Origin: Loxodes magnus
Taxonomy: Eukaryota > Ciliophora > Karyorelictea > Loxodida > Loxodidae
Length of the DNA stretch: 64,000 nucleotides
Assembly (NCBI GenBank): GCA_946699065.1
Contig: CAMPDV010001244.1
Span: forward strand, 62,001-126,000
Reading direction: 5' to 3'
Below, piece by piece: positions 50,650 to 61,737 of this stretch (positions are counted from its first letter, which is position 1; every line of letters starts with the position of its first letter). Made by a program: the position numbers and the translations under genes. The notes beneath the pieces are model-generated. The model searched no databases and was not told where the DNA came from. It saw only the letters and a program-made list of their open reading frames with translations.

Positions 50650-51447
50650 TTTTTTATTAAAATAAAAATAATAAATAAAAAGGATAGTTTTAAGTAAAAT
50701 TTAAAATGAAAAATAATAAGAATATAAATATAAAATCATAAGAAAAAATTATTCTTTTCCCATTTTAATTTTTTAAATACATATCTTTAATGCTAAATAT
50801 ATTATTTAGATAAGGAACTAATTATCATAGAAAAAGTTTCATTAATAATTTTTAATTATTTAAAGTCAAATAAAAATAAATTTTTCTTTTTAAGTTTACT
50901 TAAGTTTAAAAAATATTTTATCTTGGGTGTAAAGGTTATATTAAACTTTATTAGTAAGAAATTATAATATTGACATTTTAATTTTAAAAAATTAAATATA
51001 TTAAAGTTTTACTTTATTTAGATAGTAAATTTTTAATTAAATTAAGAAAAAATTTATATTTTTACAATGAATGATTCAAATTATAATGAATGACTATTTA
51101 GAATAATTTTTAATTACTCTTAGTTTTAAAATTAAAAATTTATATTTCTATTAATTCCGAAAAAACTGTAAATTTTTATCTTATAGTTACTTAAATATAA
51201 ATTGAAAGATGATTTTTATTTAAAATTACTGTAGATATATTTTTTCATTCATAATAAATTTAAACTAATTTTAATTGAAATATGACAACTCTGCTTTATT
51301 AAAGTTTAAAAATAATTTTTGAAGTAAAAAATAATTTAAAAGATAATTATCAATTCTTTAAACTTTATTTAAATAGAATAATTACAATAATTAACAATAT
51401 TACTATTAAATCAAATTTTTATATTAGAATGTTTATAAAATATTTTA
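50650..51447. other. AT-rich spacer
   Basis: Nothing recognisable was seen. Confidence 0.4.
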
Positions 51448-53590
51448 TCACAAGTAATTAATAATTTTATTTTTATTAAGTACTTATAAGTTAAAAAAAC
51501 ATTAATTTAATTATTCATTTTAAATTTAATTCTAAGTAAAATTATTAAAATATTTCGCACACTTTATTAGAGCTTTTAAAGCATCTTCGATACCATTTTA
51601 TCTTTTTATGATTCCATTATTCTAATTTTTCTCAAGATCTTCCTTTTAAATATAATCTTGATCTTCATAGATGTTATTTTTTTCTTGAATAAGTAAATTT
51701 ATTTATTTTATATCAGTTTCTTCTGAAATTTGATATTAATTTTAAGTTGAAACTTTTTAAACTTATTTTATATAAGTTCCACTTTCAATAGATTCTTCGG
51801 ATTCCATTATAGAACTTAAAGCCTAATAAGAGTAGCAAAAATATCCCCAAATTATATTTATCACGCACTGAGTTTTCATTCATGTGTATATTTTGATAGG
51901 GCGTTTTCTATAGTAATTTAGCATAGATTATCTTATTTTCTTAGGATAATACTTCTCCAACTTACACATTTTTAGAAAAATTATCTAAGCTTTAAAATAT
52001 AGTATTTTAAGGTCATTTTTCTTCTCCAGTATTTGTTACTTCTCATTTTATAAAAACTTTTTCATTTGTAGAATGTTTTTATACTTCCCTTATTTGCTTA
52101 ATAGAAGCTTAAAGGAAAGGTTTTATATGCAAAGTCATAACACATTCTTACGATATATCTATTTCTACATTCTTTCTAAGTATAAAAGTTTAAACCAATT
52201 TTAACTCAATAATCTTAGAAATCGAAAGGTATTTTTCAATATGGCATCTTCATTTCGTTCTAATATCTAACTAATAACAAAGTCTTTACTTGGTTCTTTT
52301 CAAAATAAGCTAACACGTTCTTTCCATGAAGTCTCGCCAATATTATAAATTTTACTATATAATAAAATTACAACTCTATATCTACTTTTTATCCTTTCCA
52401 AAACTAATTATTATCTTAAAGGCATTCAACTTTTCCCTGTATAATTAACTTACTTTATATTTTTCACTTCTTTCTTTTTATTCCAATAATTATTGGTATT
52501 GTTAAGTAAGTTTATAGTTTTCTTTTTCTTAGCTTTATATATTATCTTTTAATTAAGCGATATAATTTTCATACTCTATTTTTTTAATTTCCCATTCTTA
52601 ACTTTTTAACTACTCTTTAGTGTCATCTTATTTATTATTTTATTCTTATTTGTTTTATTGAATTAGTGGCTGAAATTATTGTATTGAATATTAGTTAAAT
52701 ATACTTGTATTTGGTTCTTAAGTTTTATTCTAATTGTAATTATTTAAAGGATTTTCTAATTGATCTCAATAATGTTTTAGAACTATTGATTACCATATAT
52801 AAGATTATCCTGAGACTATATAAGGGGCTACTTATTAATTTGAAACTGCTATTGCTACAGTTATTAATCTTATTAACTACCCTAATGAGGCTGGAATATC
52901 ATCTAGAAGTTATAATTTTGTAATTAGGTATTTTATATTTCTTCTTTATACTCCTCTTTTAGAACATAAATTATTCCTGGCTTTCTAGAAGAATATTGTC
53001 CTTTCACTTCTTCAAATTTATGGCTATAAATAGTTGCAAGCTTTTATAGAACCATCTATTCATTTTCAGAAACCTCAAAATATTTTGCTAATTTAACTAG
53101 ATCTTTATTAAAATATGGTAGGAGCTAAAGTAACGAAGATTGAAAATTATCCAATTACTAAATTGTCTAGCATTACTCATTCATTACTTCTAGGCTTTGC
53201 TTATAATCTTATTCCATAGAAGTAATTTTTAAATTCCTGTCTAATATATCTAAGTCTCACTAAGCTTATTTAACTAAGTAGTAATCTGATCTAGGCTCTA
53301 ATATTTTAGCTACTAGTTCTCTTTCCTTAATTTATTAAATAATGCTTAAAATTCTAATCGTTTTTTCATTTAAATCCTCTATATCAGACCTAGACGTTTT
53401 ATCAAATTAAGCTAAGTTTAATGTGACTTATATGTAAATATTATAACAGCGATTACAAATAACCCTGTAAATTTCATAGCTTATATGAAAAATTTTAGCA
53501 CTCTTGTATTATTTTTTCAAGTTGCTTCTTTCCTTTTCCAAATTTATCAACTTATTCTTCTCCTTTCAGGTTAGTGGAATTAGCTAACAT
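51448..53590 (-). CDS. FW-domain (NBR1-like) protein with coiled coil
   Basis: A probable start at ATG 53590 gives MLANSTNLKGEEQVDKFGKG. The long middle (DIEDLNEKTIRILSIIQQIK; later LPYFNKDLVKLAKYFEVSEN) is coil-rich and ends in a Gln tract. Then comes KVFIK-W-EVTNTGEEK-W-P, matching the start of the four-tryptophan FW domain of NBR1-type proteins (W-x-h-x-N-T-G-x3-W-P). Both Trp are TGA (52043-52045 and 52013-52015). The C-terminal part (SGTYIKQVQKVSTQNQYQ; GIEDALKALIKCAKYF) is in another frame and could be a UBA-like end. A CxxC pair (ICNRCY) lies near the N-terminus. NBR1-like proteins are autophagy receptors; that function is inferred. Two frame changes imply introns or decay. Confidence 0.5.
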
Positions 53591-53599
53591 AATTGATAA

Positions 53600-54344
53600 T
53601 TATTTATTTATAAGATAAAATAAAAAAGGCTTAACCTAAAAATGGCTAAAAATAACATAAGGAAGCCTAATAAATCTAAATAATTAGGTATAATCTTATA
53701 GCATTATGCTTTTATACTGAAATTACATTAGAAAGGTAATTTTTTGAGCTAACTATAAATCTCTTATATCGCTTTTTTTAGAAAAGCTTTAACCTTTGAT
53801 ATAATAATTTCAGTCTAACTATTTTAGAGAAAGTTACTGATATTTTTTAATCTGATAAGTTAAATTTTATCTTATTAGAAATATATTATATACTTATAAA
53901 GATTAAGCTAATATGTAGCTACTTTATGAATGATATTTATAAGATAAATAATATAAAATTGCTTATCTCAGTCTAAATAAACTATAAACATTTTTAATTT
54001 CTTATTCATGCTTAGTATAATCAGTTTTGATAAAATAAGAGAAACTGAATTATATTTTTGAGAATTTATTCTAGTAACTAAAATGAAAAATTATTTTATA
54101 GATAAACAAGTAAGGAACTGAAAAATTGACTATGTTAGGTAAACAAAAAAGTAATAAAATGCTAGTATAATTAAAATTATTTAAATTTGTTATAATGAAA
54201 GTTGCTTTTTAATATTAGTGCTTTAATTTTTTAAAGTTAAGATACTATTTTAGGGTTGTTATAATGAAACTGTAAAAAGAAAACTGTTTCGTAAATATTT
54301 AATTGATTTATTTTAAAGAAATTATAATTAAATTATAATATAAA
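53600..54344. other. AT-rich spacer upstream of the FW-domain gene
   Basis: No repeat or gene was recognised. The promoter of the minus-strand gene would lie here. Confidence 0.35.
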
Positions 54345-54687
54345 ATAATTTAATTAATTAATAAATAAGATTATAGAGCGCGTAGTATCTCAATGGCGCG
54401 TAGCTCTGTAATAAAGATTTTAAAAGTTTAAAAAATTTTTTGAAGCTTTCCACAGTGCTAGCATCTTTTGCGAGTTTCGTCTTCTAGAGGGTGTGATCGG
54501 AATGTTAGTAAGAGATCTTAGTTCTGGCATCTTTCATCAATAATATTACATATTACCTGATGCTTTTTTAATCCTTGTCTTCTCTCTTGGCTCCTACAAG
54601 ATTCTTGTTCGGTTCTTCGCCCATGGATACTTCCTGACACCAGATCTTAAGTCACTGTCAATTGGAGGATTTTCCTCCCTATTTGTT
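54345..54687 (-). mobile_element. SINE-like family C, copy 5
   Basis: In reverse, a 5' hairpin GGAGG-AAAAT-CCTCC is followed by C body blocks (GAAAGATGCCAGAACTAAG, AGATGCTAGCACTGTGGAA) and the terminal hairpin at 54375-54407, then a CTTATTTATTAATT tail. This is one of the best-preserved C copies. Confidence 0.85.
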
Positions 54688-54923
54688 TATATATAATAAG
54701 ACTAAACTCCTCTATTTAAAATAAAATATAACTTGATTAATTTTAAAGATTTAAATCATTTTTTATAGTTTTTACAATAAACATAATAAAAATTAAAAAG
54801 CATTAATATTTGAAATAGAAAAATTAAAACATTTAAAGTTTAAATTGTTTCTAGAATTATTAATCATTTATAATTAGAGTAATTATATATAATAAAATAT
54901 TACACTGAGGGAGAATGATAAAA

Positions 54924-54996
54924 GGAGCCAAACTCCTAGTTGTTATTTTGGCAAATTGCGCCCTTCGGATTATTTCGCGAAGTGATGCGCTTTTTT
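54924..54996 (+). ncRNA. Candidate structured RNA ending in a T run
   Basis: AGGAG-CCAA-ACTCCT forms a small hairpin. It is followed by a two-step stem at 54958-54990 in which GCGC pairs with GCGC and CTTCG with CGAAG. Six T follow at 54991-54996, as expected for an RNA polymerase III end. GC is far above the flanks. No known RNA family was recognised. It could instead be the 3' end of an unlisted SINE; the GC-raised sequence continues to about 55260. Confidence 0.4.
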
Positions 54997-54999
54997 AAT

Positions 55000-55555
55000 T
55001 ATTCTGGTAGATGAGGATTTGATTAAGGATGATTGGAGTTTAATCTTTAGTAGTATCTACATTGGATTACAGAATCGATGGTGGCTTGGCATTACTTAAA
55101 AATTAGTCGGAAAAGATCTATCCTCAAACATATTTTGTGAGGATATTGTGGTCTGTACTTACTGACTTCAAAAGAGAAGAATGCTATCAACAATTTCAAA
55201 AGCAATAAGGAAGATTTCATAAATGGCAATAAATTTAGACTTAAATAAAATGTTAATGATTCCATTAAAGGAGGAATCAGGCTAATCTATTATCATTATT
55301 TCTCAAAGCTACGGCATTAAGCAAAAATTTCCTTATTTTTCTTATGCAACTTAATTTTTTTAATTTGCATAATTATCTAAAATAATATTAACTTAATATC
55401 TGCGTAATTATTTCAAGAATTTTATTAATTAATACAAATAATTAAAAATTAAATAAAAATTGTATTATGTAAGTTTATTTATAAGTATAAGAAAATTAAA
55501 CTTTAAGAGTTTTTAACATTGTCATTACTCTTGAATTTATGAAGTTATGAAAATA
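55000..55555. other. Moderate-GC then AT-rich spacer
   Basis: 55000-55260 is somewhat GC-raised and may belong to the same unit as the hairpin before it. The rest shows nothing. Confidence 0.3.
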
Positions 55556-55559
55556 TTAA

Positions 55560-56190
55560 ATAAGATAAAAGCTTAAAATTTTGGACTTCCAACTCTGATC
55601 CCTTCTTATTCTTTTAGTACTAATTATCTTTTAATTCTTTTTATATTTTCTTCGATACTACGATATTTGTTTCTGCTTTGCTTCATTTAATTTCTTTCCT
55701 TTATGTACTTTTCTTCTATAAATTTACTCTTTTCAATCATCATATTTTTCTCATTTTCTAGAAAATTTGTTCCCTCTTTTTTTACTTTTTATTTAACTAT
55801 CAACAATTTATTTTCAGAATTTTTTCTTCTTTTCAAATCGAAATCTTAATATATTTCTCTGGTTACAGATGCAAGAAAGCTTTTAATCTTTCTCAATATC
55901 CATAGGGTCTATATTGATTTAATATTATTTTACTATTGATTATATATATAAGGTAAATGATTAAATCTCTATTTTATTTATTTAACTTGCCTATTTACCA
56001 CTTACATTTCATTTTTCAGCTAATTTCTTTTTTAAATAGTTATTATCTCGTTTAATCTTCATCAATGCTTAGCACAAGGTTCTAATATTCCTTCAAATTA
56101 ATAACTTAAGCTTTTCGTGTCTGATTTCTGAAAGCTACTATATCTGCTTTTAATAGTTTATGTTTAAGATAGTTTAGTTTCTTTTATTAT
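55560..56190 (-). pseudogene. Remnant of a zinc-knuckle/coiled-coil gene
   Basis: The minus strand carries the family motif DPMDIEKD, followed by a sequence whose bases resemble the knuckle region at 60521-60543 but with shifted frame and lost Cys spacing. The flanks read as Lys/Glu-rich coil (EGILEPCAKHW upstream; KSKFIEEKYIKERN downstream). It is a decayed copy of the family at 12934-13671 and 38510-39358. Confidence 0.35.
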
Positions 56191-56199
56191 AATAAGCAT

Positions 56200-58660
56200 C
56201 AATATTATTTATGCACTATGAATTTTTAAATTATTATTTCTCTCAAATTTAAACAACCTAATAGCTATTATTTCTATATAAATTATCCAAAATTTTTTAA
56301 AAATTTATAAATCCCAAATATGTTAACAAAACATATATTAATTAATTAAAATAACCTCTTAGCGGAAATTTTTAAGCAAATAGGAAACTACTAAAAATAA
56401 AAAAAATAAAATAAGCTAAGTGCAAAAATTAATTAACTTAAAGACTAGCAAATAATAAAATAATAATGAAAAATAAATTATAAAAAATAAATAGCAAAAT
56501 CATTTTTTAACTAGCTAATTATTAGCGTAACTTAAAATTTCAATTTTACTTAATTTACAAAATAACTTTAAAAAAAGTCTTTATAATAATTAAAAAAATA
56601 TGACTATATTATTAAGTTCGAATAATTAACTCTGTAAATTATAAATTTGCAAATAAATAGAATAAAAATTATAAGTAAGATAAAGAAAGTTCATATAATA
56701 GATGATAAATAAGTTTATTTAAATGCAATAAATTATTTTAAAATAACTAAAAAAGGAATAAATTTTATAATTAAAATTTTAAATATATAATAGAAGTATA
56801 AAAAATAATATTAATATTTTTCTAATTAATATAATTCGATTCTTCAAATAAGATTTTAAAAATTACTGAATGTTAAAGTTAATTTAAGTTAATTAATAAT
56901 AAACCATACAGAATAAAAAAGTTTAATAGAAGCAGTAAATCAACCTTTTAATATAATTAAAGAAATTTATTAATTTACTAATAAAATTATAATTAAACAT
57001 TATAATTAAGAAAATATAGAAATTATTTATAAGTTATTAATAATTTTGAAACTAAAATCTATTTAAATTAAAAAATAAAAAAAATAAATTTGTCAATATA
57101 CTAATTATGTATAGTTAAAAAAAACTATTTTTATACTAAGAATATTTTTAATAAGAAATAAATTTAGATAGAATTTTAAAAAAAATATTTCAATATAGCA
57201 AAATTTTATATTTTAATAAGATATTATAAAGGAATAATAATAATAAAAATGAAATATCTCGTTAAAAATATTAAATAAATTTTAATGATAAAATACTTAT
57301 TTTAAAAAAGTTAAAAATTTGATGGCGTGGTTAAACTTTAATATTAAATTAGAATTAAAAGATAAGAATATTAATTTTAAATTTAAGAAAAATTATTAAT
57401 TACAAAAATTTAAATAGAATTATATTACGTAAATTAAATTATTATAATTTTTCACTATTTAAATATTTAACAAATTTATATTATATATTAAATACAATTA
57501 CTTTTCTTAAATAGTTTGCATTAAGGAGAATAATTTTTTATTCTTAAAATTTTTAATCTCAAAAATAAACTATATTTTAAAATATATTTAAATATAAAGG
57601 CCAATTTCTAGTTTCTAATAGAGATAAACGAAAATAAAATTCGAAAAAATAAGATCAAATATTTTTTATAAAAATAAATTTTAGATGGATTTCAACTAAA
57701 CCTAAGTTGAATATATTAAACATTTAAATAATAAAATTAAAAAATAGCATAAATAATCAAAAAAATTTTTGCTTTAAATTTGATTTAAAAAATGAATCAA
57801 CATATTTTAATATTCATTATAGAATATATAATTCTAATAATTCTAAACAAAATGCGAAAAATTTAAATATAAAAAAACAAAAATAATTATAAATTTTTAT
57901 TTTTAAATTATTCTTAATATTATAAGTATTTTCTAATTATTTAAATAAATTAAAAATCCAGTTTCCTATTTTTCTCTTGATTTTATATGCTTATCTTTTT
58001 ATCTTGTTATTTTTAACCTTTTACTTTCTTAAAAAAATAATTTTAGTATTCAATCTAAACATTTTTTTAAATTTTATTTTAAAACTTGATTTATGAATTT
58101 CCAATAAATAGAAAAATCATAAAATTTTATTTATATAAAAGTTTTTAAAATAAAATTTGTTCTTTAGTTAGATACTATACATCCATTAATTTTTAAGCAT
58201 TTTATTAAAAATTTTGATATTTTGGATTTATTATCACTATCAATTCAAAACTAATTAAATATTAAATTTATTACATCACTTTAAACTTTATTGATATATC
58301 TATTTATGTTACTATAAAACTTATTGATCTAACATATAATTATTTTAAAATTTTAATATATAACTAAAATATTTGAATTTAATAAATAATAGAAAATTTT
58401 TAAATTAATTTTATTTATCTTTATTTAAATTTAGTACTTTAAATAAAAAATAAATTAATTATTATAAAGCTATATAATATTTTATTTTTAGCTTCAGATA
58501 GATTATTATCCTTCATTGATCTATCTAATACATTTAATAAATCAGATTTTTATATTACATACTAATAAATTCTTTAATTCTACTTAAAATTACTGATCTC
58601 ATAATTAAAAATTATGCTATTTTTCAGTCTTTTTTTTAATAATTTTAAGTAAAAAATACA
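56200..58660. other. AT desert
   Basis: This is the most AT-rich stretch of the window, nearly free of G and C over long runs. No gene, hairpin or shared repeat was recognised. Confidence 0.5.
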
Positions 58661-58662
58661 CA

Positions 58663-58962
58663 GATTATAGAGCTCCTAGCTCTTTTAATAATTTTTTTTT
58701 TATTTACAAAGATTCTTCATTGAAGTCTTCCTAGAGCTGCATTCCCTTTTTGAGTTTTTCTTCTATAGTGATGTAGGATGCAAGCATAGAGTCACCCTAA
58801 GAGATTCTAGTATGTAGCATCTTTCAACATTAATGCTATTCTATGCCTTCATTCTTATCCTTCTTGACTCCCGCTAATAGTCTCGCTCAGTTTTTCGCTT
58901 ATGGGATATTTCCTGGCTTTAAAGTTTTAGACAATTTAATTGTATAATTACTTTTCCCAATT
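58663..58962 (-). mobile_element. SINE-like family C, copy 6 (old)
   Basis: The C blocks are recognisable in order but strongly mutated (AGATGCTACATACTAGAATC, TCTCTTAGGGTGA). The terminal hairpin is reduced to AGAGCTCCTAGCTCT at 58669-58683. Confidence 0.7.
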
Positions 58963-59109
58963 TAATTTAGCTTTATAAATAAAAAACTATAATTAAATAT
59001 TAATTATCAAAAAAGTGAAGCCCAAGCTTTTTATTAAATAAATTAGATTGGTAAAAATAAAAAAGAATCAGAAAGGAACAAATAGAAATTAATAAAGCCA
59101 AGAAAAAGA

Positions 59110-59783
59110 ATGAGGTCTCCTTCAAAATAAGAAACTAAAATTTAATAAGATTTTTAAGAAACTATACAGCAAGAAGTATCAGAATTTAACATCTAACAAT
59201 AGATAAGCTATGAACAGCTTATAAAGGTGGTGCTTAACCTCCAAGAAGAGGTTTAAAAGCTTCGAAAGGAGAAAGCCAAGCTAAAGAATTAGTGACTGGA
59301 GGACTCTAAGATTCTACTGACCTAAGACTGAACAACCAGAAAAGAGAAATCAGCACACTCTGAAATTATCAACATGAACTACTGAACCAAACAAATTCTC
59401 AAGTCTAAAGGATATAGGACCAAAATTAACAGCTTGAAAACATTCTTCAAAGTTAAAACCTTAACTTCCAACTTAAAAGCATGGAAATAGAAAAAGAATA
59501 CAATGAATAATAATAGTGAAAAATGAAAATAAGGAAAAATAAACTTTTCTACTACTGTAGTAGATAATTACATTTATATAGAAATAGCTGAAAATTCTTA
59601 AAATTTAAAAACAGTATTGAATCTAGGAAAAAAGAAAAAGAGAACAACTTTATTGCAATCAAGAAAGATAAATCTATAGAAGAAAAGAAAATTAATAACT
59701 TCTGTGATCATATTAAATAGGACCTTAAAGAAGAAAACTTTTTGATATTCAAAAGCGACCTTCTCACAAATTTATAAACTTCT
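59110..59783 (+). pseudogene. Coiled-coil/zinc-knuckle protein, decayed
   Basis: From ATG 59110, MRSPSKQETKIQQ leads to EVSEFNIQQQISYEQLIKVV, clearly homologous to EASEFNPSGQMSKEQLIKVV at 16064. After a frame change near 59310 the coil continues (LNNQKREISTL-W-NYQHELL). Its Trp is TGA where the 16064 copy has TGG (ELSAFWNILQ). The knuckle survives as FYYCSRQLHLYRNS, with first and last Cys lost. The tail resembles the 16064 C-terminus. A pseudogene is likely. Confidence 0.6.
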
Positions 59784-60249
59784 TTGAACAGCGGTCATGA
59801 ACTACCGCGAAACTATTTTTATCTATTTAATTAAGAAAAAAATTATTTAAACAGTAAAATAAATACTTGTATAAATGTAAAATTTTATTTGATGAATTCC
59901 GTTTTTTAATTAAATTGATATTAAAAAAAATAAAAGTTTTAATTTATTTTAACTTTAGAATAATTTTAATTATCATACCTATATTAAATAAAATTTTAAT
60001 TATGATTATAATAAAGAAGATCTTTCTTATCAAAAATAAGATATTAAAGTGCTATTGAAATTGTTTAAATCAAATTAAAATTAAAAAAAGTAAAAATTTA
60101 TCAAAAAAACTACTAATTTTTAATTAATTTATATTACAATCAAAACATTATTTGAGTGAATAAAGTAAAAAATATTTATTTTTTATTTTACTTATTTATT
60201 TTAAATAATTTTTAATGATATTTATTAAAAATTTTTAAATCATTATTAA

Positions 60250-61614
60250 TTCATAAAATAACTGTTCGCCTTCCATCTTTATTGAAGTATTAAATGCATA
60301 ATATCTCCGTTCTTGCATTTTCTGTCCTTTCATTGCACTTTTTCCTTGACTTCTATCTTTTATATAATCTGAGTTGAGAATTTATTTTTTTCCAGATTTT
60401 CTCATTTCCCGATGAGGATAAATCCGTCGCTCGTTATTTCAGTTGGTATTAATTAACATTTCTTCAGATATTCATTCTTATTTATTTCAATTGGGGACAT
60501 TTCCTCCATAAATTTCAATTGCTGTTGCAAATAAAGCATCTTTTTCTTGTATTAGGAAATGTCCTTTCTTGTTTTTATATTTCCATTGGAGTTCCTTATG
60601 AAAGCTTCTACAGGTTTTCTGCAATTAATTGGAGTCTCAAATTTAATTTACTCAGTTTTTATCGTCTTGCTCTTGTATTATTCAAATATCATTCTCAAAC
60701 TTGCCATTAGCTCATAAACTCAAGCTTTAACTCTTCAGTCTACCGTATGGACTTCATCATTATCTTCATGATTATCAAATCCTGACTTATTATAAACATC
60801 TCTTCCTTCTGGGAGTTTAATTCTTCTTCGAGTTTATTTATGTTTTTACTAAGTTGATAAATCAGCTGCTTCATCCACTAAGAGTCCATTTGTTCTATTT
60901 CAATATTGTCTAAATCAAAGGCTATAGGATCTATATTGAATTATCATACTTACCTTCTTCGTTTTTTTTATTTCTTTGTTATTATTTTTAGCGATTCAGT
61001 TGAGTGGTCTCTTTTTTCAGTATTCAATGGAGGCGTTGAAAGCTGTGTTAACCTTTCTGTTCTGAATTTTTGTCTCAGTTCTTACTTGTCCTTTGATGGA
61101 ACAAATCTGCTTTATTTTAATTTGTAGGAATTAGCATTTTTATAAGTTCTTCTAATTTTTAGACAGTTCTGGTTATTTTTATTAAGAAGAGCGATAAGTT
61201 GAAGAAGACGTTGTGAGAATATGTGCTTCTGTCTTGATTTTGTTTAAGGTTCTTTTGAGACTATTAGTATAATTATTATTCCGTTACTAAATTATACTGG
61301 ATTAACTGACGTATAATTATTAACAAGCCATTATTTTGATCATCTATGAAGTTCATTAATTCTCTGATTTTTTCTCCTTGGTTGCAAATTATTTCTTGAT
61401 ACTCAGAAATTTTATTTTTCATTTAATCAAGCTATAAAAAAAGTTTGAATTCTCTCCAATCTTACCTGAATTCTTCTGAGCTGTTCCTATCATAATTTTA
61501 CCTTCTGATGAGGAGCTCGATTTCTCTTCTAGTTGTTGTTATTTAAATAATTGCTTCGCCATTTAACTTTGTGCGTTTCTAGTTAAGTCTTTGAAGGCGA
61601 AAAGATTGTTCCAT
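60250..61614 (-). pseudogene. Coiled-coil/zinc-knuckle protein(s), frameshifted
   Basis: The N-terminal part (ATG 61614 or 61562, e.g. MAKQLFKQQQLEEKSSSSEG) is coil-rich (MKNKISEYQEIICNQGEKIR). After a frame change near 60950 it continues QMDSQWMKQLIYQLSKNINK, a second coil, a PMEIQKQE motif, and the knuckle CFICNSNWNLWRKC at about 60500-60545. The His position is Asn. Here LWRKC uses TGG. The basic C-terminus fades near 60250. It may be two fused partial copies. Asn for His should weaken zinc binding. Confidence 0.55.
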
Positions 61615-61737
61615 TTTTTTTTAATAGATAAAAATTTATATTTAAATGAAAAATCATTAAAGAATAATTAAATATTATACACTAGTTGAATAAAAAAATA
61701 TACTATTAAATTATATATAATTTGATTATAAAAAGAT

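Noticed and set aside
51800..52100. Protein kinase remnant (DKYNLGIFLLLLLG resembling subdomain IX)
   Set aside because: No HRD, DFG or Lys-Glu core could be found, and the upstream sequence fits an FW domain much better.
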